Part shown: positions 8,202 to 16,779 of the stretch, piece after piece
Numbering within the stretch: the first letter of the stretch is position 1
Layout: each line of letters starts with the position of its first letter
NCBI GenBank assembly: GCA_029263415.1
Contig: JAJCXN010000039.1
Coordinates: 306,837-370,836 of the forward strand
Direction of reading: 5' to 3'
DNA length: 64,000 nt
Source: Acidobacteriota bacterium
Lineage (GTDB): Bacteria; Acidobacteriota; Thermoanaerobaculia; Multivoradales; Multivoraceae
The notes under the pieces: model-generated
Seen by the model: only the letters and a program-made list of their open reading frames with translations
Database searches by the model: none
Told to the model about the DNA's origin: nothing
Translations under genes and position numbers: made by a program

Positions 8202-9347
8202 ATGATCAGCAATCGTCCACACCACCACTCGAAACGCTCGATCCCCTCGTTCGTTGGGCTCGTCGGCGTGTTCGCGCTAGCCGGGTGTTCCACCTACGTC
8301 CCCTTTGCAGCAGACGAAGACCTCGCTACGCGAGCTCGGAGTCGTGTTACTGAGCGTCTCGCCGAACGGATTCAGGTGCCGTACGAAATTTCCGATGCGG
8401 TGCGCGCGGAGGTAGGCGAGCGGATCAATCCGGCATGGAGTGAGAAGCGGCGAGCTGAGGCGGTCAGCGATTTCATCTTCGGCCGGTTGTCGCTCGACTA
8501 CACGTTGATGCCGACGCGCACCGCGAAAGAGACCTTCGACGCTCGAGAAGGCAACTGCCTCTCGTTTGTCAACCTGTTCGTCGGGGTGGCCCGCGAGCAC
8601 CGCCTCAATCCGTTCTACGTAGAGGTGCAGGACTACCAGCGATGGAGCTACAGCAATGGCGTGGTGATCAGTCGAGGGCACATCGTTGCTGGAATGTACG
8701 TCGACGGCGAGCTCAACACGTTTGACTTTCTGCCATATGCGCCTAAGTCCTACCGTGATTTCAAGCCGATCGACGATCTGACCGCGATGGCGCACTACTA
8801 CAACAATCTTGGTGCCGAGGAACTCATTGACGGCACTCTCGACACGGCTCTCGATCAGCTCGAGATCGCAACCGGCTTGGCGCCTGGTTTTGACAAAGCG
8901 ATCAACAACCTCGCGGTTGCCTATTTGCGCTCCGGCGAAGATGACGCCGCGCTCCAGCTTCTCGAAGAAGGATTGGAAGGGCACCCTGGCAACGTTCCGA
9001 TCATGAGCAACCTGGCCCGTGCCTACCAGCAGAGCGGGCGCAAGGAGCAAGCCGACGTTATCTTTGATGAATTAGAAAAGGTTAATAAGACGAATCCCTA
9101 TTTCCTGATCTATCGCGGTGAAGCCAACTTGGCCGAAGGCGACGAACAATCTGCGTTGGACTACATGAAGCGGGCCTATCAAAGCGACAGCAGGCTGCCA
9201 GAAGTTCACGTTGGCTTAGCCAAGGTGTACCTTGCACTCGGCCGCACCAAAGAGGCGCAGCATCATGTAGATCGTGCGCTAGAGATCGACGAAACCAACA
9301 CCGAGGCGCGGCGCTATCAAGCTCTTCTGCGTCGTGGTGGGGTTTGA
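8202..9347 (+). CDS. Transglutaminase-like lipoprotein with TPR repeats
   Basis: A 381-residue protein. ATG 8202 is chosen because it starts a lipoprotein signal (LVGVFALAGC, Cys about 28); the longer in-frame start at 8088 gives a non-signal leader. Residues about 75-200 resemble the transglutaminase/cysteine-protease fold with a readable triad: EGNCLSF (Cys119), RGHIVAG (His160) and NTFDFLP (Asp175). Residues about 210-381 are TPRs (LDQLEIATGLAPGFDKAINNLA, AKVYLALGRTKEAQHHVDRAL). Such TGase-TPR lipoproteins are known but poorly characterised; a protein cross-linking, amidase or peptidase role in the periplasm is possible. No strong ribosome site is visible before the ATG. Confidence 0.85.
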   Translation: MISNRPHHHSKRSIPSFVGLVGVFALAGCSTYVPFAADEDLATRARSRVTERLAERIQVPYEISDAVRAEVGERINPAWSEKRRAEAVSDFIFGRLSLDYTLMPTRTAKETFDAREGNCLSFVNLFVGVAREHRLNPFYVEVQDYQRWSYSNGVVISRGHIVAGMYVDGELNTFDFLPYAPKSYRDFKPIDDLTAMAHYYNNLGAEELIDGTLDTALDQLEIATGLAPGFDKAINNLAVAYLRSGEDDAALQLLEEGLEGHPGNVPIMSNLARAYQQSGRKEQADVIFDELEKVNKTNPYFLIYRGEANLAEGDEQSALDYMKRAYQSDSRLPEVHVGLAKVYLALGRTKEAQHHVDRALEIDETNTEARRYQALLRRGGV

Positions 9348-9673
9348 TCGAAGCAGCCGTCGTGGAGCCTGAGAATGCGTTCAAGGTCGAGCGCGGCCTC
9401 GGCGCCTCGCACAATGATGTATCGTGGGTCAACGCGTTCAGAGCGCCCTTCACTCTGGCAGCGATTCTGCGTCGCCCTAGCCCCTTGGCGATCGCACAAC
9501 CAACTGGAGTCTCCCACGGGCTCATCGTTTGCGAAACAACATCGGCACGACTCAGGGTTGATCGAAGCGCGCTTTCAAGCGATCGCTTACACCTGGAGTG
9601 CTCGAATAGCGCGAAGAGATCGGGACAACGCCTCATCCAGTAACCCCATTCTTGGGGCCACCAAGGAGTCATC
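9348..9673. other. Intergenic region (326 bp), no gene seen
   Basis: This lies between the TGase-TPR gene and the first VWFA gene on the same strand. The only structures noted are a small hairpin (CCCCA/TGGGG with a 4-base loop, about 9645-9658) and the AAGGAG ribosome site just before GTG 9674. Short open frames on both strands have no recognisable features. Confidence 0.5.
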
Positions 9674-11884
9674 GTGAGATCGCCACTTCGATTCGGTTTC
9701 CCTAGTGCATCGCTCAGCGTTCTGCTGGTCGCGCCGTTTGTTTGCGCTTCTGTATTGGCTCAGCCCAATGCACAAGGAAAGCAAGGCCCAGATCCTGCGG
9801 ATACCTTTGAGGATCAAACGTCTGTTCTCGAGATTCAGATTCCGGTCAATGTGGTCGACCGCAAGGGGCGCCCTGTTTCGGGTCTAACAGCTGACGATTT
9901 CGAGATCTTGGATGAAGGACAGGCGCAGGTGATCAGCGGCTTCAGGACGGTTGACCTTGAGACATTGGAGCCAGGGCCAGCAAGGGCTGCAGACCGTTTT
10001 GACGTCATCCCATCAGCTGCGCGGCGGCACTTCTTGTTTCTGTTTGACTTGACGTTTTCGAATCCCACGGCCATCCTGAAAGCTCGCCAGGCAGCTCAAG
10101 AGTTCGTGACCGGGTCGATGCACGAATCGGACCTAGCCGCGGTGGCCATTCATTCGGTGGAGTCGGGGCCGCGCTTGATCGTGACCTTTACCCCAGATCG
10201 TGCGCAGCTAGCGCGCGCCATCGACACACTCGGCGCGCCCGGCCTGCTCGATAACGTAGCTCGGGATCCGCTGCGGTTCGTGATCGACAACCCAAACCCC
10301 GACAGCGGCTTGGTGCAGAACGGGGATCAGGGCGGGCAGAGTCCTCTCGGAGAACTGGAGGGGATCAGTACTTACTTAGGTGTGATTGGCAATCAGATGG
10401 CCCGGATTGAGAGATCCTACGAACTGAGTCGAGTCGCTTCCTGGTCTGGCTCTATGAGTGGCGTGGCGAAGATCTTGGGCACTATCGAAGGCCGCAAGCA
10501 CGTGATCTATTTCACCGAGGGCTTCGACGGTCGGCTGCTGCTGGGGCGTCAGCCCGACACCACCGACCCCGAAGCCGAGGCCGACTATCAGAACGTGCAG
10601 CGGGGGCAGTACCACCTGGTCGATACTGATCAGACGTTTGGCAACACCCTGTTGCAGAAACAGGTCAATGGAATGCTTGAGGAGTTTAGGCGAGCCGACT
10701 GTGTGTTGCAGGTGGTTGACATCTCCGGGCTGCGCGCAGACCTTCCGGCGGAAGATCGCCGACGCCGTGTGAATGACGACGCGTTGTTCTATATTGCCAA
10801 CGAGACCGGCGGCCAGCTGCACGAAGACGCAAATGATTTTGTTCAGCAGCTAGAAAGGGTGTTGGCAACATCAAACCTCACGTACCTGTTGAGCTTCCAT
10901 CCGGATGAGCTGGGCGAGGCGGGCAGCCATCACAGGATCAAGGTTAAACTCAAGGATCGGAAAGGGGTGCGGATTTCGCACCGGACTGGGTACTACGCTC
11001 CGCGTCCCTTCGATGAGCTTCACCCACTCGAGAAGGGGTTGCTGGCTTCGAACCTAATCACCTCAGCGGAAGCCAAGAACGATCTGGATATCGAAGTGTT
11101 GGTGGCTCCGTTTCGTTCGAACGTGACCTCGGCATATGTGCCGGTGATCATCGAGGTGCAAGGCAACAGCCTGCTGATTGATCACGAACCGGACCAACTT
11201 CCGGTCGAGTTCTATGCCTACGTTACGGACGAAAAGGGTGAGATGCGTGACTTCTTCACTCAGATCGTGTCGCTCGATGTGACATCGCGCCGAACTGCTT
11301 TCGCCAACAGCGGTGTTAAGTACTACGGCCATCTTGATCTTGCGCCGGGAAACTACCTGGTGCGGGTGCTCGCGCGCAATGCGATCACTGGTCGGTCTGG
11401 AGTGCGCAACGTGCCGATCGAGGTACCGCAGTACTCTGACGCCGTCCCAGATCTGCTGCCTCCATTCTTCGTTGAGGCGCCGGGTTCCTGGTTTCTGGTG
11501 AAGGAGCAGAACAAGCCCGGGGACCAGGGGAGCCCCTACCCGTTCACCGTCAACGGCGAGCCCTATGTCCCCTCGGCAGTGCCGACACTGCGCGCTACCG
11601 ACTCCGCTGAGATCTGCTTGGTCGCCTACAACTTCGGCGAAGGCCGGCTGATCATCGACTCGAAGGTGCTGGATTCCGAAGGAATTCCGGTCACTGGTGG
11701 AGAGTTCGTAGTGACGGAGCGCACCATCACGGGCGTGACCGGGCTCGACAAACTCACCGCGAGTTTCAAGCCGACCGGGCTGACCGGGGGCGAATACACC
11801 CTTGAGGTGTCGGTTCTGGATCCGAGGTCGCAAGCCATGGAATTGAGTTCGATTCCGATTCGGGTGGCTTCGGAAGGTCCATAG
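9674..11884 (+). CDS. Secreted VWFA-related acidobacterial-domain protein (tandem paralogue 1)
   Basis: A 736-residue protein with GTG start 9674 and AAGGAG 5 bases before it. The signal peptide runs to about residue 29 (SVLLVAPFVCASVLAQ). The acidobacterial VWFA signature follows: an Ig-like entry strand IPVNVVDRKGRPVSGLTADDFEI split by family spacing, then the VWA core RRHFLFLFDLTFSNP, whose DLTFS fits the MIDAS metal motif D-x-T/S-x-S, and EGRKHVIYFTEGFDG. A further strand YLLSFHPDELGEAG closes the domain near residue 400-420. The C-terminal 300 residues look like Ig-like domains (YYGHLDLAPGNYLVRVLARN). Function is unknown; extracellular adhesion or complex assembly is the usual guess for VWA. 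The next gene is a clear paralogue in the same direction. Confidence 0.87.
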   Translation: MRSPLRFGFPSASLSVLLVAPFVCASVLAQPNAQGKQGPDPADTFEDQTSVLEIQIPVNVVDRKGRPVSGLTADDFEILDEGQAQVISGFRTVDLETLEPGPARAADRFDVIPSAARRHFLFLFDLTFSNPTAILKARQAAQEFVTGSMHESDLAAVAIHSVESGPRLIVTFTPDRAQLARAIDTLGAPGLLDNVARDPLRFVIDNPNPDSGLVQNGDQGGQSPLGELEGISTYLGVIGNQMARIERSYELSRVASWSGSMSGVAKILGTIEGRKHVIYFTEGFDGRLLLGRQPDTTDPEAEADYQNVQRGQYHLVDTDQTFGNTLLQKQVNGMLEEFRRADCVLQVVDISGLRADLPAEDRRRRVNDDALFYIANETGGQLHEDANDFVQQLERVLATSNLTYLLSFHPDELGEAGSHHRIKVKLKDRKGVRISHRTGYYAPRPFDELHPLEKGLLASNLITSAEAKNDLDIEVLVAPFRSNVTSAYVPVIIEVQGNSLLIDHEPDQLPVEFYAYVTDEKGEMRDFFTQIVSLDVTSRRTAFANSGVKYYGHLDLAPGNYLVRVLARNAITGRSGVRNVPIEVPQYSDAVPDLLPPFFVEAPGSWFLVKEQNKPGDQGSPYPFTVNGEPYVPSAVPTLRATDSAEICLVAYNFGEGRLIIDSKVLDSEGIPVTGGEFVVTERTITGVTGLDKLTASFKPTGLTGGEYTLEVSVLDPRSQAMELSSIPIRVASEGP

Positions 11885-11959
11885 CCTTGATGCGGCGGCA
11901 GTCAGCGGAGGGGCTGCACGGGCTCGAAGGAGTTCCGAGTAGTTCAATCTAGGTATAGG

Positions 11960-11979
11960 CTCAACAGCCATTTGTTGAG
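11960..11979. promoter_or_regulatory. Hairpin between two paralogous VWFA genes
   Basis: The 7-bp arms CTCAACA and TGTTGAG lie around a 6-base loop, about 77 bp after the first gene's stop and 78 bp before the second gene's start. No T-run follows, so it is more likely a processing or attenuation structure than a terminator. Confidence 0.35.
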
Positions 11980-12056
11980 TCCCAGGGCAAGACCGCCCGA
12001 GGGCTCTGTTGCTCACAAAAAAACTTACTCTTTACGGACCCAGGAGACCCCCAAGA

Positions 12057-14180
12057 ATGTCCAAATCAGTTAGATATTCCACCCTTGGGCTAGCAGCTCT
12101 CATGATGCTCTCTAGCGCCTCGGATATCGATGCTCAGCGTCGCGGCAAGAAACAGCGCGAAGTCGCGGCTCAAGGCCAGTTTCAAGACACCACCAGCGTG
12201 ACAGTGGTTGAAGTTCCGGTTACGGTGACCAGCAAGGGCAGCGCGCTGCGCGGGCTGACCAGAGAGAACTTCGAGATCATCGATGGCAAGCAGCGCCAAG
12301 AGCTCATCGGTTTCGAGATTGTAGATCTCGAGCAGAATGATGCAACTGAGATGAACGTTCCGGTGGCCGCGCGTCGACACTTCCTAGCGTTCTTTGATCT
12401 CAGCTTCTCCGATCCCAATTCGATCAAGCAAGCTCAGGAAGCGGCAGCGGATGTTGTCTTGTCCCATCTGCATCCGTCTGACCTAGCGGCTGTAGCTACC
12501 TATTCCAAATCGAAGGGTCCCAACCTTGTGCTTCCGTTCACCACCGACCGTAACCAGGTGCGGTTCGCGATCGAGACTCTTGGCATGGTTGCCACCGAGC
12601 GCACCCAGCGCGATCCTCTCGGTCTGCTAGTGAAGGATATTGGTGTCAGTAGTGACGTTGCCGACGAAGGCGGCGACGGCCCGGGCGGTGGCGGATTCGC
12701 TGCAGAGCTGCAGGCTCAGCTGGGCGAGTTGGCGGCGCTGCAGTCACGCTCTAACCAGGCCGAAGCGGTTACCACCGTTGCCGAGTCGATGGACGGGCTT
12801 GCTGCCATGGCTGGCATGCTCGGAGCAGTTGAAGGTCGCAAGCATGTTCTTTACCTCTCTGAAGGCTTCGATGGCGAGATCCTCTTTGGCACCGAGAACA
12901 TCGCGCGTCAGCAAGCGATGGCTCGAGCCGTTGAAGAGGGCCGAACCCAGGACGTCAACAACGATGACCGCTTCGGCAACAGCGATGCTCGTCGTGTTGT
13001 CGATCGGACTCTTGAGGCGCTACGTCGGGCAGATGCCAGTATCCAGGCGATCGACATCGGTGGCTTGGTAGCCGGCGGCAAGAATCGCAACCTAGAATCC
13101 TTGAGCTACATGGCTCGCGAGACCAACGGCGAGGCGTTCTCAAACTTCAACAATCTCGGCGACGCCATGGGCCAACTGCTGGAGAAGACGTCGGTCACTT
13201 ATCTGTTGTCGTTTTCTCCACGTGGCCTTGCCAACGACGGCGAGTTTCACGAGTTGACAGTGAAGACCAAAGGCGTGCCTCGCGGTACCGATGTCGCCCA
13301 TCGGCCCGGCTACTTCGCTCCGAAGCCGTGGGCCCAACGCAGTGGGTTCGAGCGCAACTTGAAGGTCGCGCAGGATGTGGTCGGTGGCCAACGCGGTACC
13401 GGTGGCGCCACGGTGAATGTGATCGCAGCGGGATTTCCTGTTGCAGGCCAGAACTCGTATGTGCCCGTGCTGGTCGAGATCTCAGGCAAAGACATGATGC
13501 GCGACTTCACCGAGGATGTAATCCCGGTCGAGATCTTCGCTTATGCAATGGACAACGAAGGTACGGTGAAGGACTTCTTTGTGCGCCAACTCGCTCTGAA
13601 CAGAGCGCAGGCGGGTGCTGCTCTCGAGAACACTGGTCTTAAGTACTGGGGACACTTCGACGTTGATCCAGGCGAGTACACCGTACGCGTTGTGGCACGA
13701 AATCCTGCAACGGGCATCTCCGGTATCGACGTGGACACCATCGTGGTACCCGATAGCTCAGCTTCCATGGCGAGCGTCGCGGTGCTGTTCCCCGAGCCGC
13801 AGGGCAAGTGGGTCTTCCTGCGGGAAGAGGCGACCGAGCAACGGGCGGTTGACTACCCGTTCATCGCGGACAACAACCCCTACATCCCTGCGTCATTGCC
13901 GCAGGTTTCAGGGGCTACGCCGGTTAACATAGTGGCCAATGGCCTCGGCTCCGGCAGCCTGAGCGCTGAGGCTCAGGTGCTGACCGCTGGTGGAGAAACC
14001 GTCAATGGAGGCAAGTTCTCCCTCTCAGGCAAGGCCGAGGCCGGTTCTGGTACCTCAACCTTGGCTGCTGAGTTCGACTCCAAGGGCATTGATGCTGGCG
14101 AGTACCTCCTTGTGGTGACCATCAAGAACCTGGCCAGCGGCAAGGAAGCTCGTTCCACCGTGCCGGTCCAAATTCTCTAA
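12057..14180 (+). CDS. Secreted VWFA-related acidobacterial-domain protein (tandem paralogue 2)
   Basis: A 707-residue protein. ATG 12057 is chosen over 12009 because AGGAGA lies about 9 bases upstream and a signal peptide begins there (LGLAALMMLSSASDIDA). It has the same architecture as the gene at 9674: entry strand VPVTVTSKGSALRGLTRENF, VWA core RRHFLAFFDLSFSDP (MIDAS-like DLSFS), EGRKHVLYLSEGFDG, closing strand SVTYLLSFSPRGLAN, and a C-terminal Ig-like region (KYWGHFDVDPGEYTVRV). Order and motif spacing match throughout, so the pair arose by tandem duplication and then diverged. A gly-rich insert (DEGGDGPGGGGFAAEL, about residue 200) is specific to this copy. A good terminator follows at 14204-14236. 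Confidence 0.87.
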   Translation: MSKSVRYSTLGLAALMMLSSASDIDAQRRGKKQREVAAQGQFQDTTSVTVVEVPVTVTSKGSALRGLTRENFEIIDGKQRQELIGFEIVDLEQNDATEMNVPVAARRHFLAFFDLSFSDPNSIKQAQEAAADVVLSHLHPSDLAAVATYSKSKGPNLVLPFTTDRNQVRFAIETLGMVATERTQRDPLGLLVKDIGVSSDVADEGGDGPGGGGFAAELQAQLGELAALQSRSNQAEAVTTVAESMDGLAAMAGMLGAVEGRKHVLYLSEGFDGEILFGTENIARQQAMARAVEEGRTQDVNNDDRFGNSDARRVVDRTLEALRRADASIQAIDIGGLVAGGKNRNLESLSYMARETNGEAFSNFNNLGDAMGQLLEKTSVTYLLSFSPRGLANDGEFHELTVKTKGVPRGTDVAHRPGYFAPKPWAQRSGFERNLKVAQDVVGGQRGTGGATVNVIAAGFPVAGQNSYVPVLVEISGKDMMRDFTEDVIPVEIFAYAMDNEGTVKDFFVRQLALNRAQAGAALENTGLKYWGHFDVDPGEYTVRVVARNPATGISGIDVDTIVVPDSSASMASVAVLFPEPQGKWVFLREEATEQRAVDYPFIADNNPYIPASLPQVSGATPVNIVANGLGSGSLSAEAQVLTAGGETVNGGKFSLSGKAEAGSGTSTLAAEFDSKGIDAGEYLLVVTIKNLASGKEARSTVPVQIL

Positions 14181-14203
14181 GGAACCCCGAAGAGATTGGA
14201 ATC

Positions 14204-14236
14204 AACCCGTGGCTGATGGCAGTCACGGGTTTTTCT
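14204..14236 (+). terminator. Intrinsic terminator after the second VWFA gene
   Basis: A 12-bp stem AACCCGTGGCTG (14204-14215) pairs with CAGTCACGGGTT (14220-14231), including one G-T wobble, around an ATGG loop. T residues follow the 3' arm. It starts 24 bases after the stop at 14180 in the expected direction. Confidence 0.85.
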
Positions 14237-14390
14237 GTTCTTGGTGCCTTCAAGCGAAGACGAGCACTGGGTAGATCGCAGGGGAGTTGTGCTGTGGTTC
14301 TCGCAGGCCGCTGCCCGAGGGTCTAAGTGCACGATGCCTGTGCTTGGCAGCGAGAGCCTGAGCCGAGCAGCTCCGTTCGGATACTTCGCT

Positions 14391-14417
14391 GATCCCGCTG
14401 ATCCCGCTGATCCCGCT
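14391..14417. repeat. Tandem repeat, 9 bp x 3 (GATCCCGCT)
   Basis: Three exact consecutive copies, intergenic, preceded by a partial unit CGCT. Confidence 0.9.
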
Positions 14418-14600
14418 TGTGGCCGCGCGCCGCCCGGCGCCTGGCCAATAGGGCTCAGGTCGATGGATGTCAGGGCAGGCCGTGCCTTGGAGCTAGCTGT
14501 TGCGGCGGTCGCCGGGGCCGTCGCACGCCATGGTCCCCGCGAATCCCCCCAAGGGGCCAGACAGGGGGCAAGCCAGGGTCGCCTGGAGTACCGGATGGGC

Positions 14601-14625
14601 GACCCGCCGGGGCCTGCGGCGGGTC
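14601..14625. other. GC-rich hairpin with 9-bp arms
   Basis: Arms GACCCGCCG and CGGCGGGTC are perfectly complementary with a 7-base loop. The hairpin is about 117 bp downstream of the stop of the minus-strand VWFA gene. It has no T-run, so at most it is a non-canonical terminator or an RNA-stabilising end structure. Confidence 0.45.
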
Positions 14626-14647
14626 TATTAGCCGTTAGCCCACGCCT

Positions 14648-14679
14648 CACTATCCGACTGCCGCACTATCCGACTGCCG
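14648..14679. repeat. Direct tandem duplication, 16 bp x 2
   Basis: The unit CACTATCCGACTGCCG occurs twice in exact succession in the convergent intergenic region. Confidence 0.9.
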
Positions 14680-14741
14680 CGATGGGAGCCTAGATAGACC
14701 CACCCCACCGACTCTGCGCGGGTCTGAATAGGCGGTCCTCG

Positions 14742-16493
14742 CTAGCGGCCGACTCGAATGCCCTCTCGAATGTAGGAGGCTCGGGCGCCGAGTTCATCGC
14801 GAATACCGATCGCGACGTCCGTGTACCCCTCGGCCATTTCCAGAGTGATGGGGTAGGGGAAGCCATGCTGACCTGCGCGATCGTACTGTTCTTTGGTTAG
14901 GTTGACCACCAACGGGATCTGGCGCATCGGAGTGATGCCGTCTTGAAGGTCCTTAGCGGCCAACCAAAGGCCGATCTTGGTGTAGTACTTATCTTCCACT
15001 GGAAAGAAGGTGAGTTCGTCGCGGGGCACGAGCACCATCAACTGCACTTTGTACAGACCGTTGAGCTGTCGTTCTTGGGCTCGCACCGTGATCTGGGCCC
15101 GAAGCGGATTCTCCTGAAGATCTAGGTTGAGTGCAGACATAGTGAAGTCGTGCATCTTGGTATCAACCGACTTTGAACGGTAGCCGTCTCGATGCCTGAT
15201 GTTGACGCCCTTTTGCTTGTTCTTTAGGCGCACACTAAAGCGGTGGTAGCGACCGTCGGATGTGTCAGTTCCCAGAAAGCCAAGAGAGTAGTAGTTGCGA
15301 AAATCGGAGGCCATGGCGTCGAAGGCGGGCATGTAGCGGTTGGCGTTGATCGTGGCTCGACCACCTGTGCGTTCGGCCAGCAATTGGATCGAACTCTGCA
15401 GGTTGCTGCGGTTGACGTGATCAATGAAGCTGCGCTCTCCCGCTTGGCCCTTGATCTCTTGGTCGACCGTTCCCTGCGTCAGGACTGAGAGGCCGGTCGC
15501 GTCCACGGTGTAGAAGCTGACGCGGTTCGCGTTGGCTTGGTTAGCAAGTTCCATGTAGCGGTTCGACATGTCGAACTCGGTGGCATAGGTCATCGACGCT
15601 CTTTCACTGAACTTCAGCAAGATCTGTTGAAAGAGGTCTTCCCCTACGATTAGTGGCAGGCCTTCTGAGACATAGACCACGGCCTTGCGACCACCGGAGC
15701 CAGCAAGTCCGTCGATGATGGAGCGCAGGGCGTCCAAGCTGAAAGAGATGTCGTTGCGATAGGAGCCCGCAAAGTCCTGCGCCATTTGATAGGCCTGTCC
15801 TACGGATTCGGACTCCTCGATCCTGTTCCAGACCTCGAGGCGTTCTCGATCACGGTGGATCTTCTGCGCCGAAATATCTTCCAGCTCGATCAAGGCGCGT
15901 GAGATCTCGTCGCCGCGAAAGGTGAACGGCCGCCGCAGGTTCAAGAAGCGGTCATAGGAGACCAGCATGACTTCGTCTGTGGGCTGCAGTTTCGTGCGTA
16001 AGAACTCGCGGAGTTCGCTGATCACTCGATTGCGCTTGAACGGCGATAAGTTGAAGTTGTCGATGTAGATGACAATGTGCAAGCGCTGGTCTGGCGGGAC
16101 CGCGGCGCGTTGGCGCTCGATCGGCGTCGCGTCGATCGGAATCCGTTTCGCGGCTTCTTCTTCGATTAGGACCTTTTCCTCGTCGGTGATGCCTGCTCGT
16201 TCTCCGCCCTCGATCGCGTAGAAGTTCGAAACAGCGACGGGTCGACCCTGAACCTGGAGTTCGAAATCGTCGCGGGTGAGGCCAAGAACGGCGTTGCCGT
16301 CTTTGTCGGTGACATACACATCGACGTTGACCAGATCGATATCGAGGACTTCGGTGTAGATTTCAGGCGGCGCAGCCCCGGGCTGGGGCGTTTGCTGGCT
16401 CGTTGCCGAGCTGGCTACGGCCAACGCGAGGGTGGCGGCAATGTGTGCAGGTCTAATGATCCGAGCGATGTCGGTCAAACGTGGGGTGGTCAT
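14742..16493 (-). CDS. Secreted VWFA-related acidobacterial-domain protein, degenerate MIDAS
   Basis: A 583-residue protein. ATG 16493 is chosen because AGGAG lies about 9 bases upstream and it begins MTTPRLTDIARIIRP followed by a signal helix ending ASSATSQQ; the longer in-frame start at 16670 encodes no sensible leader. The acidobacterial VWFA pattern is present: DLVNVDVYVTDKDGNAVLGL and DDFELQVQGRPVAVSNFY, the core strand RLHIVIYIDNFNLSPFKRN, and GGRKAVVYVSEGLP. The metal site reads DNFNLS in place of DxSxS, unlike the two paralogues at 9674-14180, so this copy may not bind metal in the classical way. The C-terminal third (GFLGTDTSDGRYHRFSVRLK onward) is Ig-like. The gene stands alone on the minus strand. 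Confidence 0.85.
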   Translation of the reverse strand: MTTPRLTDIARIIRPAHIAATLALAVASSATSQQTPQPGAAPPEIYTEVLDIDLVNVDVYVTDKDGNAVLGLTRDDFELQVQGRPVAVSNFYAIEGGERAGITDEEKVLIEEEAAKRIPIDATPIERQRAAVPPDQRLHIVIYIDNFNLSPFKRNRVISELREFLRTKLQPTDEVMLVSYDRFLNLRRPFTFRGDEISRALIELEDISAQKIHRDRERLEVWNRIEESESVGQAYQMAQDFAGSYRNDISFSLDALRSIIDGLAGSGGRKAVVYVSEGLPLIVGEDLFQQILLKFSERASMTYATEFDMSNRYMELANQANANRVSFYTVDATGLSVLTQGTVDQEIKGQAGERSFIDHVNRSNLQSSIQLLAERTGGRATINANRYMPAFDAMASDFRNYYSLGFLGTDTSDGRYHRFSVRLKNKQKGVNIRHRDGYRSKSVDTKMHDFTMSALNLDLQENPLRAQITVRAQERQLNGLYKVQLMVLVPRDELTFFPVEDKYYTKIGLWLAAKDLQDGITPMRQIPLVVNLTKEQYDRAGQHGFPYPITLEMAEGYTDVAIGIRDELGARASYIREGIRVGR

Positions 16494-16779
16494 AGCTGGC
16501 TCCTGGGCGCCGAGGTCGAGGTGCTGGTGAGGTACTTGCGAGCGGCGCCGGGCGAAATCTGGGCCGAGGTCTGGGCAGAATAGCCCAGAGAGGTTCTGGT
16601 CTTGTGTCACTAACCGTTGGGGGCGGGAGTGTGTTCCCTCTTCAGCGTTGGGTATCGCCGCTGAAAGCACGTCTACCGTTGCTAGTCAAACAACATTGAG
16701 CTGAGGCGATGCACGAGACTCGAAGTCAATTCTACGCTGTTCTGCACCGAATCAGGGGTTCGGTGAGAGGCTGGTTGCG

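Larger units (their letters stand above)
14237..14741. other. Convergent intergenic region with short repeats; no gene seen
   Basis: This region lies between two convergent VWFA genes. It contains three 9-bp GATCCCGCT units (14391-14417), a GC-rich hairpin with 9-bp arms GACCCGCCG/CGGCGGGTC (14601-14609 and 14617-14625), and a 16-bp direct duplication (14648-14679). Open frames across it consist largely of these repeats and have no protein signature. Confidence 0.6.

Noticed and set aside
8277..9050. Antisense open frame of 257 codons opposite the TGase-TPR gene
   Set aside because: The plus strand has a lipobox, a catalytic triad and TPRs; the antisense product has no features.
11063..12016. 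Antisense frame of 317 codons opposite the first VWFA gene
   Set aside because: It is a shadow of a well-supported gene with no motif of its own.
14241..14693. Small plus-strand frame in the convergent gap
   Set aside because: It consists largely of tandem repeats and hairpins, and follows a terminator with no ribosome site.
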